Shown here one piece after another: positions 30,848 to 40,327 of a stretch of 64,000 bases of DNA. The first letter of the stretch is position 1. Each line of letters opens with the position of its first letter. The DNA is from Shewanella marisflavi. GTDB lineage: Bacteria; Pseudomonadota; Gammaproteobacteria; Enterobacterales; Shewanellaceae. The translations under genes and the position numbers were made by a program. Location: assembly GCF_023283925.1 (NCBI RefSeq), contig NZ_JAKIKX010000010.1, positions 1-64,000 on the forward strand, in the 5' to 3' direction. The notes beneath the pieces are model-generated. The model did no database searches, was not told the origin of the DNA, and worked only from the letters and a program-made list of their open reading frames with translations.

Positions 30848-31771
30848 TTAAAGCGGCTCTAACCAACCCCACTTATCCTGAGTCTCGCCGTTAAACAGGC
30901 CAAAGAAGCTCGCCTGTAAGGCCTTGGTCACGGGTCCGCGTCCACCCGCCCCCACCTCGATGCGATCGACACTACGTACCGGCACAATTTCGGCGGCGGT
31001 GCCCGTCATAAAGATCTCGTCCGCCAGATAGAGGAACTCACGCGACATAGGCTCTTCGACCACCTCATAACCCTGATCTCTTGCCAGGGTGATGATAGTG
31101 TCACGGGTGATCCCCATTAAGATAGCGGCCGTGGCTGGCGGGGTATAGAGCTTATTCTTCTTTACCACAAACAGATTGGCACCGGCGCCTTCGCTCACCA
31201 GGCCGTTAACATCCAGGGCAATCCCCTCGTCGAAACCGTTACGCTTGGCCTCGGTGGAGATCTGCAGCGATGAAAGGTAGTTACCACCCGCCTTAGCCCC
31301 GGTAGGAATGGTATTGGGTGCCAGTCGATTCCAGGAGGTCACGGCCACATCGACGCCACGCTCCATGCTGCCCTCACCTAAATAGGCCCCCCAAGGGAAG
31401 GCGGCGACCATAAGGTCGCACTCGGCATCTTTCGGCGGGGTGATGCCCATGCCCACATCGCCAAAAAACACCAGGGGGCGAATATAGGCGCTGTCGAGCT
31501 TGTTGCTCAGCACTATGTCGCGACAGGCCTGCATGGTCTGCTCGAAACTATAGGGCACAGGCATGCGATAGATCTTGGCAGAATCATACAGGCGCTGCAC
31601 ATGGTCGGTGAGGCGAAATCCCGCCGGGCCCTGCGGCGTGTTGTAGACACGGATCCCCTCAAACACTGAGGTACCATAATGCAGGGCGTGTGACATCACA
31701 TGCACTTTGGCATCCCCCCAAGGCATGATCTCTCCATTAAACCAAATCAATTCTGCTGTTTTTGCGGCCAT
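30848..31771 (-). CDS. ilvE: Branched-chain amino acid aminotransferase, operon copy (IlvE)
   Basis: PLP fold-type IV transaminase that makes valine, isoleucine and leucine from their keto acids. 307 residues like E. coli IlvE. The lysine region is [10 protein letters not shown], followed by [13 protein letters not shown] and GITRDTII, all IlvE signatures. It lies 25 bases after ilvM. A second, unrelated-length BCAT is encoded at 45439-46536, so the cell has two. Confidence 0.95.
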   Translation of the reverse strand: MAAKTAELIWFNGEIMPWGDAKVHVMSHALHYGTSVFEGIRVYNTPQGPAGFRLTDHVQRLYDSAKIYRMPVPYSFEQTMQACRDIVLSNKLDSAYIRPLVFFGDVGMGITPPKDAECDLMVAAFPWGAYLGEGSMERGVDVAVTSWNRLAPNTIPTGAKAGGNYLSSLQISTEAKRNGFDEGIALDVNGLVSEGAGANLFVVKKNKLYTPPATAAILMGITRDTIITLARDQGYEVVEEPMSREFLYLADEIFMTGTAAEIVPVRSVDRIEVGAGGRGPVTKALQASFFGLFNGETQDKWGWLEPL

Positions 31772-31796
31772 CTTCTCTCACCTGTCTATTTTGCGT

Positions 31797-32066
31797 TTAG
31801 GCGCTTGCACTATGGGCTAATTGTGTTGCGAGTTGCTCAGTGGGTAACACCTTGCACTCGGTGACGTCGATCAATTTATTCAGCTGATGGCTCAGAAGCT
31901 CCAGCGCACGTTCACTCTCGACCACCATGCCAAGCCGGGTGGTGCCATTGTCACCCAGGTGCATGTCCATCTCGGTGATCTTAAATCCACGGTGACGAGT
32001 CACTCGCAGGACACGTTCTACCACCTCGGGTTGCTGGGCTAGGGTTAAGGCTAGGTTATAGATCAT
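31797..32066 (-). CDS. ilvM: Acetolactate synthase II small subunit (IlvM)
   Basis: 89 residues forming one ACT domain ([20 protein letters not shown], then FKITEMDMH). It is the regulatory subunit of acetohydroxyacid synthase II. Its ATG overlaps the ilvG stop as ATGA, so translation is coupled. Confidence 0.93.
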   Translation of the reverse strand: MIYNLALTLAQQPEVVERVLRVTRHRGFKITEMDMHLGDNGTTRLGMVVESERALELLSHQLNKLIDVTECKVLPTEQLATQLAHSASA

Positions 32067-33736
32067 GTCTGCTTCTCCATTTCATCCATCATGTCGCGGT
32101 TACTGGCACCGGGCGGTACCAAAGGCCAAACGTTGTGGGCCTCATCGATCCTTACATGCAGTAAGAAGGGCCCCTTTGCATCAAGCATCTCATCGAGTGC
32201 CGACTCCACCTCCCCCGCCTGAGTGATAGTGCGTCCGGGAATGTCGAAAGCCGAGGCCATGGTGACAAAGTCGGGGTTGTCGGAAAGATCGGTCTCGCTG
32301 AAACGCTCTTCAAAAAATAGCTGTTGCCACTGCTTCACCATCCCCAGTTTTTGGTTATCGATCAGCAGGATCTTAAGCGGGATCTGACGTCGCTTGATGG
32401 TGGTCAGCTCCTGCACATTCATCATGAAAGAACCATCGCCTGAGACGGCCACCACACAAGCATCGGGCCGGGCGACCTTAGCGCCGATAGCAGCAGGCAG
32501 ACCAAAGCCCATGGTGCCCAAACCTGCGCTGGAGAGGTGATCTTCCGGGCGTCTGAACCACATATGCTGGGCGACCCACATCTGATGTTGGCCCACATCA
32601 CAAGCCACCACGCTATCCTCGGGCAATTTCCTCGCCAGACAATTAAGCAGCTTAGGGGCAAAGATCAGCTCGCCAGGTCTGTCGTAGCACCATTGATGCT
32701 GAGCTTTCAAAGCGGCCACCTCGGTAAGCCATGGCGCGATCTCAAGTGGCTGCGCCAAGGCAGGCAAAATCTCACGCAGGTCCCCTGCGATAGCCACATC
32801 CGGGCATCTAAGTTTACCCAACTCGGCGATATCGATATCCAGATGCACCACCTTGGCATGCTCGGCAAAGCTGGCCAAACGGCCGGTAACCCTGTCATCA
32901 AACCTAGCGCCCACCACCAAGAGGAGGTCGCACTCCTGCACCGCCAGGTTAGCGGCCTTACCGCCGTGCATGCCTAACATGCCAAGATAACCCGGATGGT
33001 CATGGGCTATGCTACCGAGTCCTTTAAGGGTTGCGACCGAGGGCATACCGGTTTGCTTAATAAAGTGGCGCAGTTGCTCCACTGCGCCCGCCATGCCAAC
33101 ACCACCACCCACGTAGAGCATGGGACGCTGCGCCTGGGCAATCAGCGCTCTGGCCGCTTCAAGCTGGCTGGGTTCAACTTCAGGCTCAGGCTTTATCGCC
33201 TGTAGCGGCGCCTTGTAATCTAGCAGGGCGATTTGGATATCTTTGGGTATGTCCACCAGCACAGGACCGGGACGGCCAGAAGCGGCAATTTCGAAGGCGC
33301 GGTACAGTGTCGGCACAAGCTCCTCGACATCAGTCACCATAAAGCTGTGCTTGGTACAAGAGAGTGACATGCCGAGCACGTCGATCTCCTGAAACGCATC
33401 GGTACCGATAACTGCGGTAGACACCTGACCTGTAATAGCCACCAAAGGCACAGAATCGAGCAGGGCATCGGCCAGAGCGGTCACTAGGTTAGTCGCCCCA
33501 GGTCCCGAGGTGGCGAAACAAACTCCAGTCTTACCGCTCGCTCTGGCATACCCCACGGCGGCAAAGGCGGCGCCTTGTTCATGACGACTGAGCAGATGTT
33601 CAACCGGCGCACCGACCAGGGCATCGTAGATAGGCATGATGGCGCCACCTGGATAACCAAATACCGTGGTCACGCCGTGCGCGGCCAATGCCTTGATGAC
33701 GGCGTCTGCGCCTCTGATCTTCTGCCCTTGTTCCAT
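32063..33736 (-). CDS. ilvG: Acetolactate synthase II large subunit (IlvG), intact
   Basis: Thiamine-diphosphate enzyme that condenses pyruvate with pyruvate or 2-oxobutanoate. 557 residues. The catalytic Glu is in [12 protein letters not shown]...EQGAAF, and the ThDP motif is [12 protein letters not shown]...NN-type (IDNQKLG). Unlike E. coli K-12, where ilvG is broken by a frameshift, the frame here is complete. First structural gene behind the leader/attenuator. Confidence 0.96.
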   Translation of the reverse strand: MEQGQKIRGADAVIKALAAHGVTTVFGYPGGAIMPIYDALVGAPVEHLLSRHEQGAAFAAVGYARASGKTGVCFATSGPGATNLVTALADALLDSVPLVAITGQVSTAVIGTDAFQEIDVLGMSLSCTKHSFMVTDVEELVPTLYRAFEIAASGRPGPVLVDIPKDIQIALLDYKAPLQAIKPEPEVEPSQLEAARALIAQAQRPMLYVGGGVGMAGAVEQLRHFIKQTGMPSVATLKGLGSIAHDHPGYLGMLGMHGGKAANLAVQECDLLLVVGARFDDRVTGRLASFAEHAKVVHLDIDIAELGKLRCPDVAIAGDLREILPALAQPLEIAPWLTEVAALKAQHQWCYDRPGELIFAPKLLNCLARKLPEDSVVACDVGQHQMWVAQHMWFRRPEDHLSSAGLGTMGFGLPAAIGAKVARPDACVVAVSGDGSFMMNVQELTTIKRRQIPLKILLIDNQKLGMVKQWQQLFFEERFSETDLSDNPDFVTMASAFDIPGRTITQAGEVESALDEMLDAKGPFLLHVRIDEAHNVWPLVPPGASNRDMMDEMEKQT

Positions 33737-33795
33737 CTGCCCTATCCTGCGTAATTAAGTGTTTTCTGGGTTAAGCAAGTCATGAGTGCTAAAAA

Positions 33796-33830
33796 CAAAA
33801 AACCCCCGGTCCTTTCGGAGCGGGGGTTCT
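33796..33830 (-). terminator. Transcription attenuator of ilvGMEDA
   Basis: On the minus strand AACCCCCG pairs with CGGGGGTT, extended by an inner CTCC/GGA stem, and is followed by a U-rich tract. It lies between the leader peptide stop and ilvG, the position of the ilv attenuator in enterics. Confidence 0.88.
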
Positions 33831-33850
33831 TGTTGCAATCTTGACCTGAG

Positions 33851-33946
33851 TTAGGTGTGTCGACGCGCCATGCGATGCCCCCGCTGTGATTTAATAATCA
33901 CTACGGTAATAATCTCAATAATGAGGAGGGCAGCTTGGTTAAACAT
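33851..33946 (-). CDS. ilvL: ilvGMEDA leader peptide (IlvL)
   Basis: A 31-codon ORF, too short for ordinary gene calling. It starts MFNQAA, and residues 7-18 are LLII-E-II-T-VV-II, i.e. ten of twelve codons for Leu, Ile or Val. It then ends in a basic tail. The stop lies about 20 bases before the attenuator hairpin. Ribosome stalling at Ile/Val/Leu codons would disfavour the terminator, as in E. coli. A weak AGGA lies further upstream than usual. Confidence 0.9.
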   Translation of the reverse strand: MFNQAALLIIEIITVVIIKSQRGHRMARRHT

Positions 33947-33993
33947 GGTGTCTTTGTATTTCCTAATCTCTGTTTGCTTAAATTCTGTATCTC

Positions 33994-34195
33994 GGCCGAC
34001 TCAATTTAGCCGACCTTTTAATCAATACCACAAAGCCAACGAATAACACAACCAAAACCTGCAACTATCTGTTAAAAGCCTGATCACAAGCATCTTGAGC
34101 CGCGCTAGCAAGCCAATCAAGACCAGATATTTCCCTACTCACTTGACTCTTAGGCCGACTCGATTTCATGACTTCGAAATCGAGAAAACTCGGCC
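33994..34195. repeat. Direct repeat GGCCGACTCRATTT and a long inverted repeat between ilvC and ilvL
   Basis: GGCCGACTCAATTT at 33994-34007 recurs with one change at 34153-34166. The second copy is the left arm of an inverted repeat: CTCGATTTC (34159-34167) pairs with GAAATCGAG (34176-34184), and GGCCGA (34153-34158) with TCGGCC (34190-34195), with a 5-base bulge. It lies 36 bases past the ilvC stop but lacks a U run, so it is a poor terminator. It could be an RNA processing or regulatory element. Confidence 0.6.
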
Positions 34196-34231
34196 CAACC
34201 ACTAAAAAATCGTGGATTAATGTATTGATAG

Positions 34232-35713
34232 TTAAGCTTCTTCTACGATGCGCTTCATCTCGGTCATATAACCACGAAGCTCGGCGCCTATATACTCTAC
34301 CGCGGTGTGACGAATCGCATCGTTCACCTCGATCAAACGCAGATTATCGACACCGTTACCACTGTCTTTCAGGCCGCCACCCAGGTACTCGGGAGACATC
34401 TGGTTAACATAGTCACGCAGTAATGGCACCGCGGCGTGGTTAAACAGATAACAGCCATATTCGGCGGTATCTGAGATCACTATGTTCATCTCATACAGAC
34501 GCTTACGGGCAATAGTATTGGCGATCAGCGGCGTCTCATGCAGCGACTCATAGTAGGCTGACTCCTCGACGATACCAGCCGATACCATGGTATCGAAGGC
34601 CAGTTCCACACCTGCCTTAATCATGGCAACCAGGAAGATCCCCTTATCGAAGTAGGTCTGCTCGTCGATCGCTTCATCACACTCTGGCGCATTCTCAAAG
34701 CCAGTCTCATTGGTCTCGGCGCGCCACTTCAGCAAGTTAGCGTCATCGTTGGCCCAATCTTCCATCATGGTCTTAGAGAACTCACCACTGATGATGTCGT
34801 CCATATGCTTTTCAAACAATGGCTGAAGAATCACTTTGAGCTCTTCGGCCATCTCGAATGCCTTGATCTTGGCAGGGTTAGATAGGCGATCCATCATGTG
34901 GGTGATACCGCCATGCTTAAGCGCTTCTGTGGTGGTTTCCCAGCCTTGTTGGATCAGCTTAGCGGCATAACCTGGCTCAACACCATCGGCCACCATCTTC
35001 TCAAAACCTAGGATGGCGCCGGTTTGCAGCATGCCACACAAGATGGTTTGCTCGCCCATCAGATCTGATTTCACCTCGGCGATGAAGGAAGAGTGCAACA
35101 CACCGGCGCGATCGCCGCCTGTGGCGCTAGCATAGGCCTTAGCGACTTCCAGACCGTCACCCTTAGGATCGTTCTCAGGATGCACAGCAATCAAAGTTGG
35201 CACACCGAAACCACGCTTATACTCTTCGCGCACTTCGGTACCCGGGCACTTAGGCGCCACCATGATAACTGTGATATCGGGGCGCACCTGCATCCCCTCT
35301 TCCACTATGTTAAAGCCATGAGAATAGGAAAGTACCGCGCCCTGCTTCATCAGTGGCATCACGGCATTGACGGCATCAGTATGTTGCTTATCTGGCGTCA
35401 GGTTCAGCACCAGATCAGCATCAGGGATCAGCTCTTCAAAGGTGCCAACGCGGAAACCATTACCTGTGGCTTTCTGATAAGAGGCGCGCTTTTCAGCAAT
35501 CGCCTGCTCACGCAGGGCAAAAGAGATATTCAGGCCCGAATCGCGCATGTTAAGACCTTGGTTAAGCCCTTGGGCACCGCAGCCTAAGATGACGATGTTC
35601 CAGCCTTTGATATAGTCGCAGCCCTGACTAAATTCACTGCGATCCATAAAACGGCACTGGCCAAGCTGCTCTAATTGTTGGCGTAAATTCAGAGAGTTAA
35701 AGTAATTAGCCAT
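34232..35713 (-). CDS. ilvC: Ketol-acid reductoisomerase, long (class II) form (IlvC)
   Basis: NADPH- and Mg-dependent enzyme, second common step of valine and isoleucine synthesis. 493 residues, the enterobacterial-type duplicated form. The Rossmann motif is [26 protein letters not shown] and [15 protein letters not shown] are active-site segments with the metal-binding acids. It is transcribed towards ilvL-ilvG and is divergent from ilvY; in E. coli ilvYC lies on the other side of ilvA. Confidence 0.96.
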   Translation of the reverse strand: MANYFNSLNLRQQLEQLGQCRFMDRSEFSQGCDYIKGWNIVILGCGAQGLNQGLNMRDSGLNISFALREQAIAEKRASYQKATGNGFRVGTFEELIPDADLVLNLTPDKQHTDAVNAVMPLMKQGAVLSYSHGFNIVEEGMQVRPDITVIMVAPKCPGTEVREEYKRGFGVPTLIAVHPENDPKGDGLEVAKAYASATGGDRAGVLHSSFIAEVKSDLMGEQTILCGMLQTGAILGFEKMVADGVEPGYAAKLIQQGWETTTEALKHGGITHMMDRLSNPAKIKAFEMAEELKVILQPLFEKHMDDIISGEFSKTMMEDWANDDANLLKWRAETNETGFENAPECDEAIDEQTYFDKGIFLVAMIKAGVELAFDTMVSAGIVEESAYYESLHETPLIANTIARKRLYEMNIVISDTAEYGCYLFNHAAVPLLRDYVNQMSPEYLGGGLKDSGNGVDNLRLIEVNDAIRHTAVEYIGAELRGYMTEMKRIVEEA

Positions 35714-35835
35714 CAGATTCCCTACCTATAAAACGAAATCGTTGAAAATGGGCTCAACCGCCTTGGCCAAGCTGTGATTGCGATCAACTATAGCCCATGT
35801 TATTTATTGCTTAAAATGATATATTCGAAACATCA

Positions 35836-35854
35836 TGTTGCGTTTTATGCAACA
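35836..35854. promoter_or_regulatory. Probable IlvY operator between ilvC and ilvY
   Basis: TGTTGC-N7-GCAACA is a perfect dyad containing the LysR-type T-N11-A core. It lies 42 bases before ilvY and 123 bases before ilvC, as expected for a LysR regulator controlling itself and its divergent target. Confidence 0.65.
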
Positions 35855-35895
35855 CAGATATCTCCTAGAGCAAGACGAATAAGCGAGGCGGGAAC

Positions 35896-36780
35896 ATGGA
35901 TATTCGTACCATCAAACTCTATCTGCACCTGAGCAATAGCCTGCATTTCGCGCGCACCGCCCAGCAGATGCATGTCAGTCCCTCAACTCTCAGTCGCGCC
36001 ATGCAGCGCCTTGAAGAGGAGGTCGGTGCCAAGTTGTTCGAACGGGATAATCGCAGCGTGACGTTAACCAACGCAGGGGTCGAATATCGCCACTTCGCCG
36101 AGCAGACCCTGGACAACTGGAGCAAACTGAAACACAGACTGGATCCCAAACAGGATCTGCTGCGCGGCCGCCTCAACATCTATTGCTCGGTCACGGCAGC
36201 CTACAGTCATCTACCGGCGCTGCTGGATCGCTTTCGTAATGAACACCCCTTGGTTGAGATAGCCCTGACCACAGGGGATGCCGCCAATGCGGTGAAGATG
36301 GTGCGCCAGAATCGCGCCGACATCAGCATTGCGGCCAAGCCAGAATCACTGCCGGAATCTCTGCATTTCATCAAGATAGATAATGTGCCTTTGGCTATCA
36401 TTGCGCCCACCTTCAAATGTGCCGTCCAAGAACTTTTAACCGAACCCTATATTCCCTGGGACAGGCTACCCTTTATCCTGCCGGAACACGGCCCAGGGCG
36501 ACAACGAATCGAGAATTGGTTCAAGCAGCTTGGGCTTAACGCGAATGTCTATGCCCAGGTCTCGGGCCAGGAAGCGATCGCCTCAATGGTGGCTCTGGGC
36601 TGTGGGGTGAGTATCACCCCAGAAGTGGTGATCCAAAACAGTCCGGTGAAAGACAGGATCCAACAACTAAGTTCTCCGGTGGCCATCCCACCCTTTGAGC
36701 TTGGCTGTTGCAGTAAGAAAAGCCGCGAAAACGAACCCGTGATCGCCGCCTTTGTCGAAGAACTTAACGAGGTCGCCTAA
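35896..36780 (+). CDS. ilvY: LysR-family activator of ilvC (IlvY)
   Basis: 294 residues with a LysR winged HTH (HFARTAQQMHVSPSTLSRAMQRLEEEVG, about 17-45) and a periplasmic-binding-like effector domain. In E. coli IlvY senses acetolactate and acetohydroxybutyrate and activates ilvC. Divergent placement from ilvC and the intervening dyad support the name. Confidence 0.92.
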   Translation: MDIRTIKLYLHLSNSLHFARTAQQMHVSPSTLSRAMQRLEEEVGAKLFERDNRSVTLTNAGVEYRHFAEQTLDNWSKLKHRLDPKQDLLRGRLNIYCSVTAAYSHLPALLDRFRNEHPLVEIALTTGDAANAVKMVRQNRADISIAAKPESLPESLHFIKIDNVPLAIIAPTFKCAVQELLTEPYIPWDRLPFILPEHGPGRQRIENWFKQLGLNANVYAQVSGQEAIASMVALGCGVSITPEVVIQNSPVKDRIQQLSSPVAIPPFELGCCSKKSRENEPVIAAFVEELNEVA

Positions 36781-36849
36781 CCAAAGATTGCATCAGGCAG
36801 AGCTCTGCTATACTGATTTCATCAACGTATTTTCAAAGGGTTAGCCATA

Positions 36850-37656
36850 GTGAAATGGGGAAGCTTAGCGAGGAACTTATGTAGCGGCCTCATCTTAATC
36901 ATCTTGTCTCTGCCCACATGGGCTAAGGCTTCAGTCACTATCTGCGTCGAAAATACCGAATTCCCCCCTTTTAACTATTTCGATCGCGCCCAGAGTGTCG
37001 AGCCTCGCAGCATTGGCTACGACATAGATATATTGGATCTCGCCTTCAAAGAAACCCTATTGCAGCACAAGGTGATTGCCCTGCCCTGGAATCGCTGCCT
37101 AAAGGAGGTTAAACAAGGAGCCGTGGATGCGGCCATGAGCGCCTCACTCAATCATGAGCGCCAGCGTGATTATCTTATCTCGGCGCCTTACTATTACCTC
37201 ACCCCCAACTACTACTACCTAAAGAGTGACTTTCCCCAAGGCGTGCAGGTTAAGCGTTTAGAACAGCTAAAAGAATATGGCAACGTGTGCGGCATCAAAA
37301 ATTTCAACTATGACAACTTTGGTCTGAGTCCAAACTTTCATCTGTTTCAAATCCGCGAACTATCTCATTTACCAGACATGTTAACCAAGAAGCGCTGCCA
37401 GTTCTTTCTTGCCAGAAAGGAGACACTGGCAGGTACCTTGGCCATTAATAAGATGGATGAATTTGCGGCGCGCCTGGTCGGTCGTTCGACCCCTGACACT
37501 CAGCCCGAGCCTTTTTATATGTTGATTTCTAAAAACTCGCCCCACAAAGAGACCATCAAACAGCTATTTGACACCAAGGTAGATAGGCTAAACAAAGAGG
37601 GGAAACTGCAAAACTTATTGGAACACCATTTACAGCTACTTAACCAAATTAAGTAG
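36850..37656 (+). CDS. Periplasmic solute-binding family 3-like protein
   Basis: 268 residues with signal peptide (LILIILSLPTWAKA). The mature start ICVENTEFPPFNYF and SIGYDIDILDLAF are typical of SBP_bac_3 proteins. No transporter permease or ATPase is adjacent, which is common in Shewanella, where such orphan proteins are often sensory or of unknown role. GTG start at 36850. The next gene on the same strand, 184 bases on, is a membrane diguanylate cyclase, a possible partner (weak inference). Confidence 0.8.
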   Translation: MKWGSLARNLCSGLILIILSLPTWAKASVTICVENTEFPPFNYFDRAQSVEPRSIGYDIDILDLAFKETLLQHKVIALPWNRCLKEVKQGAVDAAMSASLNHERQRDYLISAPYYYLTPNYYYLKSDFPQGVQVKRLEQLKEYGNVCGIKNFNYDNFGLSPNFHLFQIRELSHLPDMLTKKRCQFFLARKETLAGTLAINKMDEFAARLVGRSTPDTQPEPFYMLISKNSPHKETIKQLFDTKVDRLNKEGKLQNLLEHHLQLLNQIK

Positions 37657-37840
37657 CTGAGAAGATCGCCGCTTGATCCTACTTTGTAGCCAACTTCGCC
37701 TATACTTAATAGCGACTTATCAGCCACAAGACTTTCAAGCGGTTGGCGAATCTAACGGACTTTTGATCTCACAAATAAACATAGAGTTCCATGCCAAGGC
37801 CCGACACGCTCGACGCCAATGAGCCCTGAAAGGGGGATAC

Positions 37841-38674
37841 ATGACCGCCTTTGCTATTTTTATCGTATTGCTCGGTTTGATGGGGTTGCTCGCTTCGCTC
37901 ATACCTACCTATCAGATCTGCCAACTTAAACCGCCTCAGTATCAAGGCTGGAACCTGCTGCTATTAATGATAGGGCTGTTTATTCTCGGCTATATAGGTT
38001 TTCTCTGGATGCTGCTCCATCGGGAAACCGGGCCACTGGAAACCGTGGTTTCCCTGGTGTTTTCCGCCGGCGGTAGCTTTGTCTGGCTGGTGGTCAAAAT
38101 GAGCAAGAAAACCATCATCAAACTGCAGGACACACTAGAGGATAAGCATTACCAAGCCTATCACGACTCTCTTACCGATCTTCCCAACCGTCACATGCTG
38201 TATGAGTCGATGGAGCAACAGATAAAGGGAAATGGTAATCCTTTTATCTTTATGATGATGGATCTCAACGACTTTAAGATGATTAACGACAATCTTGGCC
38301 ACGACGCAGGCGACAAGGTGCTGGAGATCATTGCCTATCGTATCGAACGGGCTGTGCCATCAAAGGCGTTACCCGCTCGCTTAGGGGGCGATGAGTTTGC
38401 AGTGCTACTACCAAGCAGCGAACTGAGCCAGGCCGAACAACTGGCTAAACAGATCCAAAAAGTCGTCATTGAGGATATTCACTGCGAAGGCCATCTACTC
38501 GCCATCGGCATTAGTATAGGTATTGCTCTCTACCCACAAGATGGCGATGACAGGAAGACTCTCATGAAAAATGCCGATATCGCTATGTATCGCAGTAAAC
38601 AGAACAACAGCGACTATGAGACCTTCTCTCCCATCACAGATATCCCACAGTCGCTAGATCTGCTAAGAGGCTAG
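37841..38674 (+). CDS. Membrane-bound diguanylate cyclase (GGDEF)
   Basis: 277 residues. Three hydrophobic helices in the first ~90 residues lead into a GGDEF domain with intact GGDEF at 182-186, preceded by DLPNRHMLYE and MDLNDFKMINDNLGHDAGD. No RxxD inhibitory site is found at the usual position, so product inhibition may be absent. AGGGGG precedes the ATG. Its stop overlaps the end of the convergent CorC-like gene by 4 bases. Confidence 0.9.
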   Translation: MTAFAIFIVLLGLMGLLASLIPTYQICQLKPPQYQGWNLLLLMIGLFILGYIGFLWMLLHRETGPLETVVSLVFSAGGSFVWLVVKMSKKTIIKLQDTLEDKHYQAYHDSLTDLPNRHMLYESMEQQIKGNGNPFIFMMMDLNDFKMINDNLGHDAGDKVLEIIAYRIERAVPSKALPARLGGDEFAVLLPSSELSQAEQLAKQIQKVVIEDIHCEGHLLAIGISIGIALYPQDGDDRKTLMKNADIAMYRSKQNNSDYETFSPITDIPQSLDLLRG

Positions 38675-40002
38675 TGCACTGCCTCGATACTCGGCGCTAT
38701 AGGTAAGATCGCCTCGGCAGGAATGCGGGTGACCAATAGCTGATCCACCTTATAGGCATCGATATCAACCACCTCAAACTTATAGCCGCTGAAATTAACA
38801 TAATCGGTGCGTTTGGGGATCTTACGCAGCATAAACATCATAAAGCCTGCGATAGTCTCGTAGTTCTGGCTCTGGGGGAAGGCCTCAATACCAAAGGCTC
38901 GCATTACGTCGGTAATGGGGGTTACGCCGTCCACCAGCCAGGAATCTTTGTCCCTGGCGATGATCTGCTCTTCACTCTCATGCAGCGACCAGGCGCCCAT
39001 TACGGCGCTCTGCAGATCATTGGTGGTCACTATGCCCACCACCAACGCATACTCATTCATCACCACGGCAAAATCGGCTCTGTGATTTTTAAAATACTCC
39101 ATCGACTCAGACAGGCTCAGACTATCGGGAATAATCAAACAACTATGCACCAGTGAGCTGTCCTTGAGTTCGATACTCTGACCATTGATGACCCGAATCA
39201 ACAACTCCTTGGCATCAACGATTCCCTTAATCGAATCGAGCTGACCATCACACACCAAAAATTTGGTATGGGGATCTTCGGCAATCTTGCTTTTTATCAC
39301 CTCTTCACCGTCCTGCAGCAGAAAATAGACCAGGCTTTCCCGCGCTGTCATGGCAGCGGTGACTGGCACTGTCTGCATCTCAAACACGTTCTCAATCATC
39401 TGCTGCTCACCCTTATCAAGCACGCCCGCTTCGGCACCAGCATCCATCACGGCATAGATATCATCGGATGTCACCTGGTCGTTACGCGCCGTGGGGATCT
39501 GCAGCACTCGAAAGATCACATTCGCCAAACCGTTAAACACCCAAACCAAGGGGGTGAGTAACTTAATGCAATAAGTCATAGGACCCACCAGCACCAAGGC
39601 CACCTGCTCGGGCATCGCCATGGCGACCCGTTTCGGCATAAGATCGGCAATCAAGATAAACAGGCTGGTCACTATGATAAAGGACAAGATAAAGCTCAGC
39701 TGGCTAAGCCAAGGATCGGCGAGAAACGGCAGTAGCGCAGCCTTAATCGAAGGGGTAAAAGCCGATTCCCCCACAATACCGCCCATGATGGCAACCGCAT
39801 TCAGGCCTATCTGCACCACGGTAAAGAAGCTGCCGGGGTGAGCCTGTAGCAGCAATACCCGCTGGGCCCGCTCATCCCCCTCATCAGCAATCTGACGCAG
39901 ACGGATCTTACGCGCCGCCGCCAGGGCTATTTCAGACATGGAAAAAAAACAGCTGGTGGCAATAAGCACCATAATAATCAGAATATTATCGAATAGACTC
40001 AT
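38671..40002 (-). CDS. CorC/HlyC-type CNNM transporter-like protein (DUF21-CBS-CorC)
   Basis: 443 residues: an N-terminal CNNM/DUF21 membrane domain with about three to four helices (SEIALAAARKIRLRQIADEG is characteristic), a CBS pair (about 210-330) and a C-terminal CorC_HlyC domain (YETIAGFMMFMLRKIPKRTD). The family is linked to Mg/Co efflux, often annotated as hemolysin. I chose ATG at 40002 (MSLFDNILII); the frame extends 16 codons upstream without support. Confidence 0.9.
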   Translation of the reverse strand: MSLFDNILIIMVLIATSCFFSMSEIALAAARKIRLRQIADEGDERAQRVLLLQAHPGSFFTVVQIGLNAVAIMGGIVGESAFTPSIKAALLPFLADPWLSQLSFILSFIIVTSLFILIADLMPKRVAMAMPEQVALVLVGPMTYCIKLLTPLVWVFNGLANVIFRVLQIPTARNDQVTSDDIYAVMDAGAEAGVLDKGEQQMIENVFEMQTVPVTAAMTARESLVYFLLQDGEEVIKSKIAEDPHTKFLVCDGQLDSIKGIVDAKELLIRVINGQSIELKDSSLVHSCLIIPDSLSLSESMEYFKNHRADFAVVMNEYALVVGIVTTNDLQSAVMGAWSLHESEEQIIARDKDSWLVDGVTPITDVMRAFGIEAFPQSQNYETIAGFMMFMLRKIPKRTDYVNFSGYKFEVVDIDAYKVDQLLVTRIPAEAILPIAPSIEAVH

Positions 40003-40327
40003 GTTAAACCTAACCTCATTGCGGCCGACCACGGCCAAGGCGCTCCTCAAGGCTGGAGCAATGCCAAAAATAACCCTAGATGATGTAAGCAGTATGAAGA
40101 CGTCGACAATTATAGTGACTTATGCCTACATAAGACGTGATTGAGATACCACCTCAAGATGCCAAAATGGCGGGAATAGCACCGCGATAAGATACGGCTG
40201 AGAACGTGGAGCACCTTTTATCAGAAATCCTAAAATAGGCAACTAGATTTTGAACAAAGGCGCTAAAAAAGCCTTGTGCTACACTTATTCGAAAAAGGTT
40301 TAATAATAAAAACAAAAGGATTTGTTT
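40003..40327. other. Intergenic region between the CorC-like gene and comM
   Basis: Shared divergent upstream region of about 325 bases. AAGGC-N9-GCCTT near 40257-40275 could form a hairpin. TACACT at 40280-40285 may be a -10 for comM, with no good -35. No gene is seen. Confidence 0.35.

Noticed and set aside
35093..35587. 164-codon plus-strand open frame inside ilvC
   Set aside because: Antisense shadow of ilvC.
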